Notes under the pieces: generated by a model
Databases searched by the model: none
Seen by the model: the letters and a program-made list of their open reading frames with translations, nothing else
Told to the model about the DNA's origin: nothing
In this document: positions 30,764 through 43,503 of the stretch, piece after piece
Position numbering within the stretch: the stretch's first letter is position 1
How the letters are laid out: every line of letters begins with the position of its first letter
Made by a program: the position numbers and the translations under genes
Source: Nereocystis luetkeana
Lineage: Eukaryota > Sar > Phaeophyceae > Laminariales > Laminariaceae
DNA: 64,000 bases
NCBI GenBank assembly: GCA_031213475.1
Contig: JARUPZ010000005.1
Coordinates: 7,808,988 to 7,872,987 of the forward strand
Direction: 5' to 3'

Positions 30764-31039
30764 TGTTATGATACTGCTTTGTATGAGGTGGAAAGCCCGG
30801 TAATTACCTGGGTTCTGGCACTGGGAACGTATTTGTAGTATTTAGAAGGCGTATCTTAGGTGGAAAACCAGGGATTTTCTAGAGAGACCCGAGCGTGGTC
30901 CCAGTCTCCGTCGTGCACGAAAGTCATGAAGTGGCTCTTCTATCTCTAAGCGAACATCAACGTGAGTACCAATGAGCACCCGCTTAATAGGCAGACCTGC
31001 CCAGGGATACAAAGTGTCCCGCTGTCCATGATCTTAACA
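30764..31039 (+). repeat. 3' LTR (276 bp)
   Basis: Same ends as the 5' LTR, followed by CCAA. A short purine-rich stretch AGAGTGGG lies just upstream as a possible PPT. Confidence 0.9.
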
Positions 31040-31043
31040 CCAA

Positions 31044-33323
31044 CATGATATATGTGTTGTTGCGTGTGCCTCGTGTGGCGAGTGCGGTGGTGGATCTGAA
31101 CTCCCTACCCTCCCGACCGCATGAATGAACACATTCCGTGTACCAGGTATTTGCCTACGGTCATTCCTTGAGTATACCGGAATGAAGTGTGTAAAGCCTC
31201 ACTCACTGCGCATTACGATGCTACAGCGCTAACTGTTCGCAGTACTACCAGTTTGTTCGCGTGCGTTGATTGCTTGTTTCTGTCGAACATTTCGCTTTGT
31301 TTATGCACACCCTCGTATACGGCGGAGCCAATATCTAAACTCCAATCTGCACACACGTATTTTATTATGTCTAAGCGAGCTACCTCTTACTATAGTTAGA
31401 TGTGTACCTATTCGAGAGCTCTTATCGATTTCCCTTGTAGCCTTCAACGATTAGAGTTCGCGATGAAACCATGGTCATCTACCGGAGGACAATTTCCACA
31501 CTACATCCATGTCGTGGTTTCTCCTTAAAACCGTGTTTGTGTAGTCAGTGTCGTTGTATGATATATATTTCAAGTATTCAAGTTTCCGATCATTGTTCTC
31601 ACATTTTGCACTCGAAACAATGAACTGGCGTACATGTTACAATCTATTCCAAAACAAAGCAATAAATATAGTCGAAAACTAAGGAAGAGTACACGCCTAG
31701 ACACATTTTAGAATGCATTAGCAGCTTCTTCAAGCGTGTGAAACAAACAAGAAAAAGTCGATTTTTTTTTTCTGGCCCTCTAGTCTATTAGGGCGCTGAT
31801 ATCGGGGGTTGGTAACTGACTAAATTCGCGGAACAGCGACGCAATATGACGCCCAAGGCCCATTATTATCGGAGGTTCAATTCCCAAAATTTGGATTGTT
31901 TTTCGTCACGACTCACGCCAAAAAAAAGACCGACGATTCGCCTGTCAAAGCTGAACTACTATAGGCAGGCTGTATTTACAGTGGATGGATACACTACGCA
32001 AGGGAAGGATGCGCAATAGAAGTGGGGCGGGTAAAGTGGCGTCAAGGGATTCAGTGCAGCGTGCGCACACGAAAAACCATACGAGGTGTACGTAGGCCTA
32101 TATCCTGTAAATAAATGCCAAACGCCCAGTTCACACCTCGAGGTATTCTACACTAACTGAATAAATGAGCTATAACAAAACTCGAAAACGAGCACGTACT
32201 CCACGAAACAAAGCGGGCGAAAGAAAGTCAACCATTTGGAGTAATCAAGAGTAGTAGTCAATATATATACTCTGTTTTGTTTTTCTTTTTGTTCACTCAT
32301 TCGTGACGTGTTGAAGCAACGGTTCAAGTACCCCGGACTAAAACATAGGGCCTGCTTCAACCTTGAGCCGCTCACCATCTCTGGCCTCTCGTATCACCGC
32401 CACAAGCGGGAGAGGCTCAGCATTTATTGGCGTTGCAGATCGGAAGGAAGCTACGCAGGTGAGAACGACGCGCACGTTAGCCCGCCAGGGTAGTACTGCA
32501 GCAGCTAGGTAAATCCTCGTCGGGAAAACGGTTGTGCGCTGAACGAAAGACGAGCACAGCGAGCAGCAGCGTACCGAGTCGTAGCTTCAAAGCGGACACA
32601 TCCGTCGCGGCCTCGGCCTGAAACAACTGAAACAACAGTAGTATCGGGTTCAAGCCACAGTATAGTCGTTTTTTCAGCAGCGGCAACAGGTTTTGTCTCA
32701 GGAGGGCGTGAAGGTGGTAGTGGCGAGGTATTTCCTACAAAGAAGAGCGGGGCGCCCGAGCTACGCATGCGTGTGAGCTCGTACACGGAGGCATCGGCGT
32801 CGGTCTACTATTGCTGTACGGTATACAGTGCATTCAGATAGAAACTGGAATCCGGACTCAGGCTGGACTTGCATGTTTTTCCCTTTTTCTGAGCCTCTTG
32901 CTCCTTAAGCTTCTTCCTTATTTTGGCCTGAAGCAAATAAATCGAGCTGAACGGTACTCTGAGACTGACATGGTGTTGATTGTACTCCCGTCAACGGTCT
33001 CGCATGCGCACTTTCAGCGTCCGAACCGTTTCGCTTACTCTCTCTCTCTCTCTCTCTGGTGGGCACTGACGCCGAGGAAAGGTGCTCTGTAAATGAGTTG
33101 GATCGTAACTTCCTACGACGGAGGTCGCTGTTGCAATGTTCGTCGCACGGCGTATTTCATCAACCCCCCATCGTCGGGATTCCGCGTAGTACGTATAATA
33201 TCTAGATACCAAGACTTCGGTGTATTTTAACGCGCCGCTTTTGTGACGTGCTGCCTTCGAACTTGGTCTGGTTCGTGCGGTAGCAGAGAGAGAGTGGCTT
33301 GTCTGCCCAGTGTTTCATCTACT
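31044..33323. other. Spacer, no gene seen
   Basis: About 2.3 kb of mixed composition with only short frames. A (CT)n run lies near 33038-33058. I cannot support any gene or repeat. Confidence 0.5.
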
Positions 33324-33434
33324 ATTACGAGGGACCATAGTTAATAGGACATACATGCGGTACACATAAAGTCCTATCTATTCAACCATTTTTACTAACA
33401 ATATTTGGTCCTATTAACTATGGTCCCCCGTAAT
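33324..33434. repeat. Foldback MITE-like element, ~27-bp arms
   Basis: ATTACGAGGGACCATAGTTA... on the left and the near-perfect reverse complement on the right (TAACTATGGTCCCCCGTAAT), with a spacer of about 57 bp. Confidence 0.75.
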
Positions 33435-34204
33435 TCAACACTGCATCACTTATCATCACCTCATCAGTGTTTGTGGTTCTCGCAAGATTGGCATGCTCTT
33501 CGCACCTTCCGCACACCTCTTCGATAGAGGACTTAACCCTCTTAGGACCGCGGTCCGGTTTTGCGGACAAACCACTCAAACTATCAGTAGTTTTTCACAA
33601 ACGAGACTGCGGTCAGAAAAGGGTCCAAGTACATACCGTATTTGTGAAAAGCAGTGCTGCTCGCGACCACCAGGGGCAGGCAGTAGGCGGGCCCAAAGTT
33701 GCGCAGGCGAGGCATCGCCCCAGGGGGTAAAAATAATATTTCTTACTTTGCAGCAGAGGCCCAACCTGAAGGTTCTCCCTACTTGATTCGACATATTTTT
33801 GTCTGGCGTTTTCTTATCGGCATGATACCTGTCAGGTGTCCCGTATTGTAGTGCCAGTTCCGATACGTACGTGCTGTACTACTGTCGTACTATACTTGCT
33901 ACAGCTATGCTGTATAGTATATATATATATATATATATATCGTATACTCGTATGCTGCGGTACCACCAAACGGTACGGAGCACACAAGAGCAGACCAGAA
34001 CACCACCACAGATAAACAGAACAACAGCAGTGAGTGACGTACAGCAGTGGTATTAATGGGTGTCTGAGTGATGCATACTGCTGGTGGTGGTGGTATGGGT
34101 TGCCATTGCCTCGACGTACTTGCTGTACTGGGCATACGGACGGGAGCATGGGGTTGACGATGACATGGTTCCATATCGGTTCACGCCTAGAACATGAAGC
34201 CCAG
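33435..34204. other. Spacer with (TA)n microsatellite
   Basis: An alternating AT run lies near 33917-33941. Frames on both strands are short and unsupported. Confidence 0.55.
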
Positions 34205-36345
34205 ACAATGGGGTTTGGCGACTGTGCCTATTAATTGGGATTTTCAAGATTGATTCCGGCGAGTGTCCCCTCCTCGGAATTGTCCAGACAGCTGATTTCG
34301 AAGACCATGTATTAATTGGAATTGTATGAGCAATAAATAGGTTTCGAGTGTTGTCTATGATTTGGAGTGGTCTGAGCAACTGATTTCGGAGACTGACTGC
34401 CGATTTATTGTGATTATTCACCCATCATTGGATTTGGGGTGCTAGTCCATGAATTGTCCAGACAATGGCGTTCGGGTGCTGTCCTCGAATTGAAATTGTT
34501 CGAACATTTTTTTTCGGGATTTGTCCCTTGATTGTGGATTTTGTCTAAACGATTGATTTCAGGTGCTAGCAGCTGCCTATAATAGAAAGAATGGAATTGC
34601 CCACACAATTGATTTTGGGAATGAAATAGTTCAAACGGGCTTTGGCGACTGGAAAGTATAGTTGGAGGTGTTCGCACAACTCATATCAGATTCCGCCCAA
34701 GAAATATACCAGGTATTTTCCAAGGCCTTGTGTACCCATTTATTGTATTCTGATAAACACTCGCCATTGGATTGATGCTACTCGTAATAAGGCACACTTC
34801 TTGCAAATGATTGAGTATGCAAGGAACCTCCCAATCTTGTGGTGGAGGCAACACTATCAAAACGTGGTCTTGAAGTCTACTGACCAAAAAGCAACTGTTG
34901 CTCTGCAAGTAGCCGGCAGCTCTCAACCAACAGAGCCCACTATAGTTAAAACTCGATTGTCAGGATCAGGATCCTTCCAAATAAATAGTAGATTGCTTGC
35001 GAAACCATTTTTCCGGACACTTTCCAAAATATTAGACGGTCTTCCGAAACAGCTGCCCCGACAAGTCCAATTCACGTATGTCACCCGAAATCAAGTGTCC
35101 AAGCAAGCCCAATCAATCGCCTGTGAAGTCATTTTTGTCTGGAAAATCCAATTAATAGGTAGGTGGTCTCCGCGTTCATTTGTCTGGACATTTTCAATTT
35201 TTTGAAAGCACGAGGCATCAGTTTTGCAGACAATTCCAATTATCGGACCTTCTCCGAAAATCCTTTGTCCGGACAATTCCAGTTATTTCAAGGCGCCAAC
35301 AAACCTCAAGTGTTCAGGCAGATCAAATTAAACGTCAGTTTTTGAAATCAATGATCAGGACAATTTTTAAATAGTAGAGAGTCTCCAACGTCATTCCTTC
35401 AGAAGATTCCTGTTGCTGGCAAGCACCAAATATCAATTGTTCATACAACAAGTCTGATTCATCAAGTCTCTCAAGTCAATTGCCCGAACAAATCTAATTA
35501 ACAGACAGTATCCATTAACAATTGTCTAAACAATTTCAATTGCTATACAGTTTTTGACATCACTTGCCCAGAAACTTCCAATGAATAGACAACTTCGTGA
35601 CTCTGCTGTAGGGGCAATAGTCTATTGATAGGTCTGTAGTCCAAGGCATAGGCGGGAAAGCGCGGGACACATCAACTGTTTAGGCATGTATGTGTTACAT
35701 GTTCGCATTTATTTAGGACTTTTTTATACGCCTACCAGGTAGTCCATGTGTTCAGATGTAAATCATCAGCAAAACGTTTTGCGAAACAAAATAATCCGTA
35801 AGCACTGATAGTTTGAAGTGTGCGGGCTATTGATTTACGAAACTGTCTGAGGGAGTTATCCTGGAGATTTTATATTGCTTGAAATTGCCCAGGCAATAAT
35901 ACTTGATGGTTTATACCGTCCATTAATTGGAATAGCACGGATAATTGATTTAGGAGGCGGTCTGCCAATAGAAGTTGTCTGGACAAATGATTGTGTATAC
36001 TGTCTATAGATGTGGGAGACTGTCGATCAATTGGAAGTGTCAGGACAATTGAGTTAAGAGATTTTCTAATAATAATGGGAATATAGTCCGGATAATTTAA
36101 TATGTACCAGGTAGACGGATACTGTAGGCAGAGTCTATCGATTGAGTTTGTCGACCTAACTGGTTTAGGAGACGGTCTATTAATCAAAATTGGCTGGATA
36201 ATTAATGTAGGCGAAGGTCCATTAATTGGAATTGTCTGGACCAATGATTGCGGAGACTGCCTATAAAATGGAATTGTCTGGACAATAGGGCCAGCTAGGG
36301 GTCGTTTAATAGAAATTGTCTGGACAATACGTAGAGCTCGATGCG
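34205..36345. repeat. Diverged minisatellite with a TTGTCYGGACAA palindromic core
   Basis: Variants of AATTGTCTGGACAATTGATTT and of GGAGACTGTC...ATTAATTGG recur roughly every 50-65 bp. The word order is forward at about 34205-34650 and 35830-36345, and reversed between about 34950 and 35400, so the array has at least one inverted block. No unit encodes anything recognisable. Confidence 0.7.
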
Positions 36346-36534
36346 TGTTGATTACCTGCAAAATTAGGGATCACAATAGACAGAAAATTGCAATAGGAAG
36401 CCATTCATAGACAATTGGACTATTTAGTAGTGCCCTTTGACCAGGATGTCGAATTTCTTCATGAAGCACTCCGGCTACAATTCTTTGTCGAAGGTGAAAC
36501 ACCATCATCATGGGAGGGGGGGGGGGGAGCTTGC

Positions 36535-36912
36535 TGTTGGTCATAACCGTTCGTCATAAGTCGCACACATGTCTGATGTGTCTGATCGTGGATACGTGTG
36601 ACTTGTGTAGTAAGTGGATACTCCGCCAAGCTGATGTGTCTAATCGTGCGGATACGTGTGATTTGTGTAACTGGAAAACTGCGGCGGGATTTATGATTTA
36701 TTTCCCGAATGGGTTTTGGTATAAACATCATCTGGATACCTTTTTATGGGATCCTGGGACGAAGGGATTAGCCCCCTTCGTTCACTTGACCTTTGGTGGT
36801 TTCTAATATACACCTAGTTCAACATCTTCTCTCTGGCCTCATGGCAAACTCCCGGGTGTTCACCCACTGCCCCTCCTAACCGAGGCAACCCATTACACGA
36901 GGTGATCGATTA
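36535..36912 (+). repeat. 5' LTR of copia element
   Basis: 378 bp. The 3' end is TA rather than CA, fixed by the flanking CTTGC duplication on the far side and by the point where the two copies diverge. Confidence 0.9.
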
Positions 36913-36944
36913 TGCTAGCACGATTGATATATCAAATATAACTC

Positions 36945-37995
36945 GTGCAAGACCGTGCCGCCAACCGCGAGGAAGCAGCAAGAAGAGACAGAGAACGAGA
37001 GCAAGCCCAGGAGAACACGCCTAGGAGCAGCACCGTTCAGTCCACAGAGCAATTCCCGCAGGACTACGCTCGAGCTCAGCAGCAGGGATGGGCTGCAGGC
37101 CCCCCGTCAGGCGCGTTTCGTATTAGCAGCAGCAGTAGTCCTAAGAGTGTTTAGTGGTACTTTCAAGAACGCGGAGGAGGTACAGCAGAGAGTTATGGTG
37201 TTTGAGGGTCAGATGATAGCACGTTTTGGGGAGGAGGGTTGCCTAGAAGCCATAAGCACGGATGTTCCTATTAAAATAGGATTGAAGGGGGCCAATAGTG
37301 AGGCCCTCAATAGAGATTTTGGGGCGGAGGCGGTAGCCAGGGCACGCGTAGCATGGAGGATATTGATCAACCAGATTACATACTTGCCCATGCTGAACCT
37401 GATTTTGGCGGCCGGTAGCCCAAGTGAGGGATGGAAAATCTTCACGAATTTTTATGCTCCTCAATCTGCTGCCGAGAAGGCCAGGCTGACTCAAGCGTGG
37501 TACAGCCTGAGAATGAAGGAGAACGAACCCCCCAACGAGTACTTTGCGAGAGGTAGTGTCCTTAGAAGCCGGCTTGCTTTTCATGGGGTAGAATTCTCTG
37601 ATGTAGATGCTATCCAACATTTTGCCCGTAACCGTTCATCCGCCTTCGGAGTGCAAAAGAGCATTTTTCTCACGAACGCAGAGTTGACTTGCCAAGTCCT
37701 TGAAGATGTGGTGCTCAGCGCTCATGGCGAGAAGGAGATGGCGAGGGAGGAGGAGAAGAGGACTGGGACGGGGCACGCCCTCGTTGCTCCCTACTGGTCT
37801 GGCCGGGGCAACGGGGGTGTTCAACATGGCGGGAGAGGAGGACGCGGCGGACGAGGCAGGAGCCGGAGAAACGACAATAGGGGCGGACAGCAGCAGCAAA
37901 ATCAACAGCAGCAGCAGCAACATCAGCAACATCAGCCTCAGCAGCAGCAACAGCAGCAGCGGCAGCTACAGCAGCAGCAGCTACAACGGCAGCAG

Positions 37996-38026
<31 letters not shown>

Positions 38027-38677
38027 AACAACAGCAACCACAGCAGCAACACCAGCAACACCAGCACATCAGCGGTCGCGGTGGTGGCGGTTTGAGCGGA
38101 GCATCACAGCCGTGGGGCCCTGGAGGAAGAAGGCCCGGCGGCAGGGGAGGCAGAGGAAGGTATGTGGGCGGTCGTGGGCAAGCGGTCGGGGGTAGGGAGA
38201 GAGGCTTGCCATCATACCCCCCCCCCCCCCCCCGGCGGCTACGACTACTCCCGATACCCACCGAACCTTCCCCGCCCGTTTGGTAATCAGCCGCCGGTGC
38301 ATGGAGCGGACCCTCGCAAACGATGCCAGACCTGCAACGAGTTGGGGCACGTGCATCAGTATTGCGCGTGGCGAGTGGACCCTCCAGGGTACCCTCACCC
38401 CCACGGACCCGCGCCACCTGTCCCCGGACGTACCGCCCCCGGCGGGGCCCCCCACTTCTCGTTTGCAACACCTGGCCGGCAGCAGCCGTGGTCACACTCG
38501 TACGGTCAAGCAAACGTTGCCACCGTCGCCGCCGCCTCCGCTGCCGCCGCCTCCGCTGCCGCCGCCGCCTATGGTGACGCCTATGGTACTGACACTACCG
38601 CTGCCGCCGCCGACGGCAGCTACTACGAACACGACGACTACGGTGACTACTACTACTACTACGAGGAAGAGCAGTAG
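36945..38677 (+). pseudogene. Copia Gag, frameshifted
   Basis: No convincing ATG; frames opening at 36945 and 36955 both lead in. The capsid-like core (about 37150-37740) has copia Gag features such as AWxxLxxQ-type helices and WYSLRMKENEPPNEYF. A Gly/Arg-rich and long Gln-rich stretch follows. A CAA-to-TAA stop at 38026-38028 and a frame change at the poly-C near 38216-38233 break it. A classic CCHC zinc knuckle then follows: Cys 38324, Cys 38333, His 38348, Cys 38363 (C-x2-C-x4-H-x4-C). An Ala-rich and Tyr-rich tail ends at TAG 38675. Confidence 0.85.
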
Positions 38678-40905
38678 CAGTACCAGCCATCTCCTTCGCA
38701 GCAGTATCAGCCACCACCTTCGCAGCAGTACCAGGCACCGCCACCACCGCCGGCGCCGCACCAGCAGCAGATCGCGCCCTATACCTACGAACAACATCAA
38801 CCGCTGCCGCCGCCGTCCCACCAACATCATAACCCCCCCGGCCATGCCCCGTTCTCTTCCTTCTCGCCTTCTCCCGGAGCATCTTCATCTCCCCAGAGCG
38901 CTCTGCATCTACTCATGGCACGTTCAGTGTCACAAGGCGAGTTGTATTCTACTTTAGAGGGGGTAGGAGCTGGGTTGGGGCTTGCTAGTCAGTCTCCCAG
39001 TGAGACAGTCGGGGGGCGTGGGGTAGACCCAGCACGTAGTGAGTTTTGGGTTTCGGATAACGGGGCCACTAACCACACTACCAGCAGCTCTCGTAACATG
39101 TACGACTGGGTAGAGATCCCTCGTGGTAAAGAGAAGGTTTTGATTGGTGATGGAAAGGCTATGCGAGTGCTTGGTGTAGGTAGCCTCAATCTGAAGATGC
39201 GCTCCAAAACTGATATTAATGTCAAGTTAAATGACGTGCACGTGACGGAGGGGGTCGGATTCAACCTGTTTTTCCTCCATGATGCACAAGCGAGACAACC
39301 CATCACCCTTGACAAGGATGGCGCGCATTTTTGTTCGACAACCGTCTGACTTTCCCTCGTGACGCGACTGGGTCAAGTTTGTTTGCGACTCGCATGGACC
39401 CGACCCCAACTACAGGACTTATAGCTGTTTCTGCTTTGTCTGGTGTTGCCCCCCCCACCCTTTCTGAATATGTTGTGCCTGATTTCCCTCTTGCCCCCCC
39501 CTCGAACCCCCAACCCCCCTTAAATGTAGGTGGGGCAGGGCCCTTGGATGATGGTTCCCACCCCCTTTCTCCCCTTAGTATAGGAGGGGTAGTCCCTGCG
39601 GATAATGGTCCCCGCCCGCCTCTAGAGGCGTAGTGCCTGCGGACATTGGTTTCCCGCCCACGGCTTCAGGTGAAGTTCGTGTAGTACCATCGGCGCAGCT
39701 CCCGACGGAGCCGACCACTGTGTCGTCCCTAGGAAAAGAGCACGGAGTAGTAACGATTAGGCCTCTTGTCGTTGCCCCCGGCACGCAAGAGACAAACATG
39801 AGCTTTTTTTCGGACGTTAGACATATGGATGGTTACGATGACACTGAGTACACGGCATGTTTCCCTTACCCCCTCAACCTAGCGGCAGCGCAAGCCCTAA
39901 CAGAGTCAGATCGGAATGATTTTTATGTTGGGAACGTAGGCATGACTGCTGCAGCTGTGCTCGCTCCGGGTAGGCGTCCGTTTACCGTTGGGAAACCTGC
40001 CGAGAATATTGATATTAACCACTTTCATTTCTCCTCCGGTCACCTGAACGAACCTTTGTTAAGGGAAACGGCTTGGCAGCACGGTATCATCTTGACGGGA
40101 GTACTGCAGCCATGTGGTGGATGTTTGGAGGCCAAGGGTGTGCGAGCTGGGGTGCCGCGGAGGACGACATCGCGCGCGGGGAGGCCCATGGAGACCGTGC
40201 ATATCGACCTGGCCGGCCCCTACGAGGCGCCTATGGGCGGGTCTGTTTATCTGATCATGTTCGTCGACAGCGCCTCAAGATGGATGCGGCCGTACGGGAT
40301 GAAGAAGAAATTGGAGACCACCGCGTATGTGAAGAAGCTCATCGCCGACATGAACCACGTGGGTCCGCCGCTCTGCTTCCGCACGGACAACGGCGGGGAG
40401 TCCACCAGCCGCAGCTACATCGAATTCTGCGACAACGCTGGGATCCGCCGCGAACACACAGCCCCGGGTAAGCCAAAACAGAACGCGGTTGTCGAGAGTG
40501 CAATTTGGCGCGCTATGAAGGGGGCCATGCGGCTCGTCGATAGATTCGGCGACTTTTCCCGAGCGTCGACCTTGGCCGAATCCCCAACATCGGCACCAGC
40601 GGTAACCGCCTGTGGCTGGAGGCTGTGTTTTGGGCTGCCGACTGTTTTAACCGCTCCGCGACCAAGGCCAACATCGGTTGGCGATCATTGTACGAGGTGT
40701 TCTTCTATCGGCTTCCCGACCTGCAGGTGGTACCGTTCTTCCAGGAAGGCATGATGCTGGTGGACCGCAGCACGAAATCCGACGTCCAATCGGTGCCGTG
40801 CTACTATCTGAATAACGGCTATACCCACCCTCGTCCGCCGTATATGTGATCAGGGGGCCTCGACGGGGGGTGTATGCTACCCCAGTGACGTTGTGTGAAC
40901 GGTCC
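38678..40905 (+). pseudogene. Copia protease and integrase, frameshifted
   Basis: Protease: WVSDNGATNH with the active-site Asp at 39056-39058, in the same frame as the zinc knuckle. The frame breaks near 39340. Integrase in another frame from 39633: a HHCC finger (HFHFSSGH near 40022 and CGGC near 40114), the Asp of HIDLAGP (about 40206), the Asp of RTDNGGES (about 40384), and the Glu of VVES (about 40492). A further frameshift near 40550 moves the C-terminal part (FWAADCFNRSATKANIG, LPDLQVVPFF) to the frame ending at 40849. Confidence 0.9.
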
Positions 40906-40916
40906 ACCGTGCCCCC

Positions 40917-43117
40917 GTGCTGCCATTGCCGGCACCGGCGGGCGCGGGGTGGTTAGTGGACGCCACCGCGCCGGCAACGCAGGGCTTCAGCATCAGCTAT
41001 GTGCAGTCACCACCGACGCTCCAGTCACCGCCGCCGCCACTGCCGATCCAGTCACCGCCGTCGCCACTACCAATTCAGCCATCGCCACCGCCGCTTCAGC
41101 CCCCGTCACCGCCGGCACCACCGCCCGAGAACTCACCATCGCCCCTCACCGACGCTTTGCCACGGCCGCACACGGAGCCGCAACGGATATCAGGGCGTAC
41201 CCGTTCGAAGACGGTTCAGCTCTCAGCCACGCCGGAGGAGCCTCCGAAAAGCGACCAGGGATTTAACCATAGCGTCGGACTCTTATCGATGATGGGCAAG
41301 ACGGAGCTGCTGTCAATGTTGACTACGCGTGGAGCCGTCGACGCCGGGCGCCGCAAGGAGTCGCCAAGTGTTGGGGGTCGCGGGCAGCTGTCACGCACTA
41401 TTGGGGACCGAGAGCGAACATCGTCTGCTGGGGGGCCCGGGAAGATACCGTGTGCCTTGGCGGCACTGCTTGCCACACGGGAGGACATCGACGCCGCCCT
41501 GGGCGACCAGCGGCCGCCCTACAAGCCCCCGGATTTGCCACACTGCTACGCCGCTGACCTCAAGGTCCCACGGAGCCACAGGGAAGCCATGCGGTCGGAG
41601 CACGCCCATCTTTGGTAGGATCCGATGGGGAGGGGTTTTTACGGATTGCTGGATCCGGGGACTTGTGTGCCGGGGTATAAGTCAGTGGACAACTACATTA
41701 ATACAATGTGGGTTTTTGATTGGAAAGCTGATGAGTACGGTTGGCCTACGAAAACTAAGGCGAGGCGTGTAGCGCGGGGGGATGAACAGAGAGCTAATAT
41801 TGATTTCAGAGAATTGTTTGCGCCTACTGTTGCTGTTTCCAGTGTCCGTTTGTTGACAGCGATGGCGTGTGAGCTGGATCTTGGCTTGTGCCATCTTGAT
41901 ATTGAACAGGCGTTCGTGCAATCTGATTCGAGGAAAACATATGGGTTTGGGTTTGCCTCAGGTTTGCGGGGGGTTGTCGGGGAAGAAAGTCAGGCCGAAC
42001 AAGAGCTTGTACGGCTTGAAGCAGGCATCGAGACAATGGCATGCGCATTTTACTAGGTGTATGCTGTCGTTGGGTTTTATTCAGTGCCTGGCTGATGCGT
42101 GTGCGTGTTTCGTTTGATGGAGGAGGGGAGTGTTGTGATGACTATAGTGGTACACGTGGATGACATATTTGCGGTAGGGGAGAAAGCCAGGTGTGATCAG
42201 TTTGGAAATGGATAGAACCAGATGGTTCCGGTCAAGCACCTGGGAGAGTTGCGGTGGTGTTCGGGGTGTTTTTATGAGAGGGATTGGGACAAAGGAGTTT
42301 TGAAGATTTCCCAGCAACCATTCGCTGAAGAGTTGGCGGACGAGTACGGGATAGAGTTTGGGAAGAGTGTTCCGCTTTCTGTAGGCACGAGGCTTGCGGA
42401 ATTTGACAAGAACGAAGCACCAGGGAACTGCCCGTTTCGTGAGTTGGTAGGCTCACAGATGTGGCTTTCAACCCAGACTCGGCCAGATATCTCAAACGCA
42501 GTAAGAGCAGTGGCTAGGTACTGCGCTGTGCCTAAGTTTGTCCACTGGAGGGCAGCGCTTGGTATTTTAGGGTATGTGAGACGGACTAGTTCCTTTGGGA
42601 TTACCTTTCAGAAAGGTACGGTAGGGGGCCTGAGCTTGCAGGTGTTTGCTGACGCAGACTACGCAAGTGTGGCGGCTGACAGGAGATCAGTTTCAGGGGG
42701 GTTAGTGATGTGTGGGGGTGCTTGTGTGTCTTGGTTTTCTAGGACACAGAAATGCGTCACACTCTCCACGACGGAGGCGGAGTACGTGGCGCTTGCAGAC
42801 GTCGTTAAGGAAGTGTTGTTTTAGAGGCAGGTTTGGCGTTTCATGTTGCCTGATGTCGGCGTGACCTGCATATCGGTGTTCGAGGATAACCAGGGTGCGG
42901 TGCAGCTTGCGCAGAATCCTATCACCAACTCCAACTCTAAGCACATTGACGTACGGCACCGTTTCCTCAGGGAACTCGTAGGAAGGAAAGAAATATCGAT
43001 CATCCACGTACAATCCCCTTACCAGCATGCGGATTTCTTAACCAAAGCGATACCGCGGGACTCATTTGAGTTTCACCGTAGTCTGGCAATGAACATGTGG
43101 TTGGATGGCATGCTTAT
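40917..43117 (+). pseudogene. Copia reverse transcriptase and RNase H, broken
   Basis: A Pro-rich linker leads to SHREAMRSEHAHLW and a TAG at 41616-41618. The same frame continues with the RT fingers (KARRVARGDEQ, FAPTVAVSSVR, LCHLDIEQAFV). Frame changes near 41930-42180 follow; SLYGLKQASRQW is recognisable near 42010-42040. The catalytic box is HVDD (42153-42164) in place of YVDD. RNase H (about 42630-43010) has FADADYAS, SGGLVM, LSTTEAEY and EDNQGA, with TAG at 42822-42824 inside it. Confidence 0.92.
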
Positions 43118-43147
43118 ACTGGATATACTGATTTTTAATTTTCGGAT

Positions 43148-43318
43148 TTGAGTTTGGGTTTTTCGACACTGATTTATATTTTTTGGGTTTAAGTTTGGGT
43201 TTTTCGACACTAATTTTATTTTCGGATTTGAGATTGGGTTTTCCGACACTGATTTTATTTTTTTCGGATTTATGTTTGGGGTTTTCGACACTGATTTAGG
43301 ATTTTTCGGATTTCACAG
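43148..43318 (+). repeat. ~40-bp tandem repeat in copia 3' UTR
   Basis: Four to five copies of a unit containing GTTTGGGTTTTTCGACACTG and ATTTTCGGATTT, spaced 40-41 bp, between the end of RNase H and the PPT. Confidence 0.8.
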
Positions 43319-43503
43319 CAGGGAGGCAGCTGTTTGTTTCTATAGTTTTCTTTTTAATTTCTGTGTTTGGAGTAATATAGCACCTCAGCAGTACTACGTG
43401 TAGTGTTACGACAAGAGGATTTATGTGTTGGATGATTGTGGACCTATTTGGAGTACGGTATATAGACACTATTATCCTTACAGTGTAATGCGACAAGGGA
43501 GGT

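Larger units (their letters stand above)
25576..31039 (+). mobile_element. LTR element with tandem internal structure and almost no pol
   Basis: Outer LTRs 25576-25851 and 30764-31039 are both 276 bp, begin TGTTATGATACTG and end ATCTTAACA. They are flanked by CCAA (25572-25575 and 31040-31043). I count 17 mismatches, about 94% identity. The order inside is antisense tRNA-Ser copy, a short pol C-terminal remnant, 3' UTR segment, the last 152 bp of an LTR (26386-26537), a PBS-like site, gag-like ORFs, a second copy of the 3' UTR segment, then the 3' LTR. No protease, RT or integrase is visible. It must depend on a relative for enzymes. One flanking duplication for the whole suggests the tandem arrangement integrated as a unit. 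Confidence 0.85.

Noticed and set aside
34642..35205. 187-aa ORF within the GTCYGGAC array
   Set aside because: Its peptide follows the repeat units and shows no conserved domain.
37973..38030. Poly-Gln/Asn tract as a prion-like domain
   Set aside because: It is a CAA/CAG expansion inside a decayed gag with a stop in it, and nothing suggests function.
37636..38513. Minus-strand ORFs rich in Leu, Val or Cys over the copia gag
   Set aside because: Shadows of the CAG/CAA-rich Gln stretch.
38162..38677. Cellular zinc-knuckle protein
   Set aside because: Continuous in order with the copia gag and protease. It is the gag nucleocapsid region after a frameshift.
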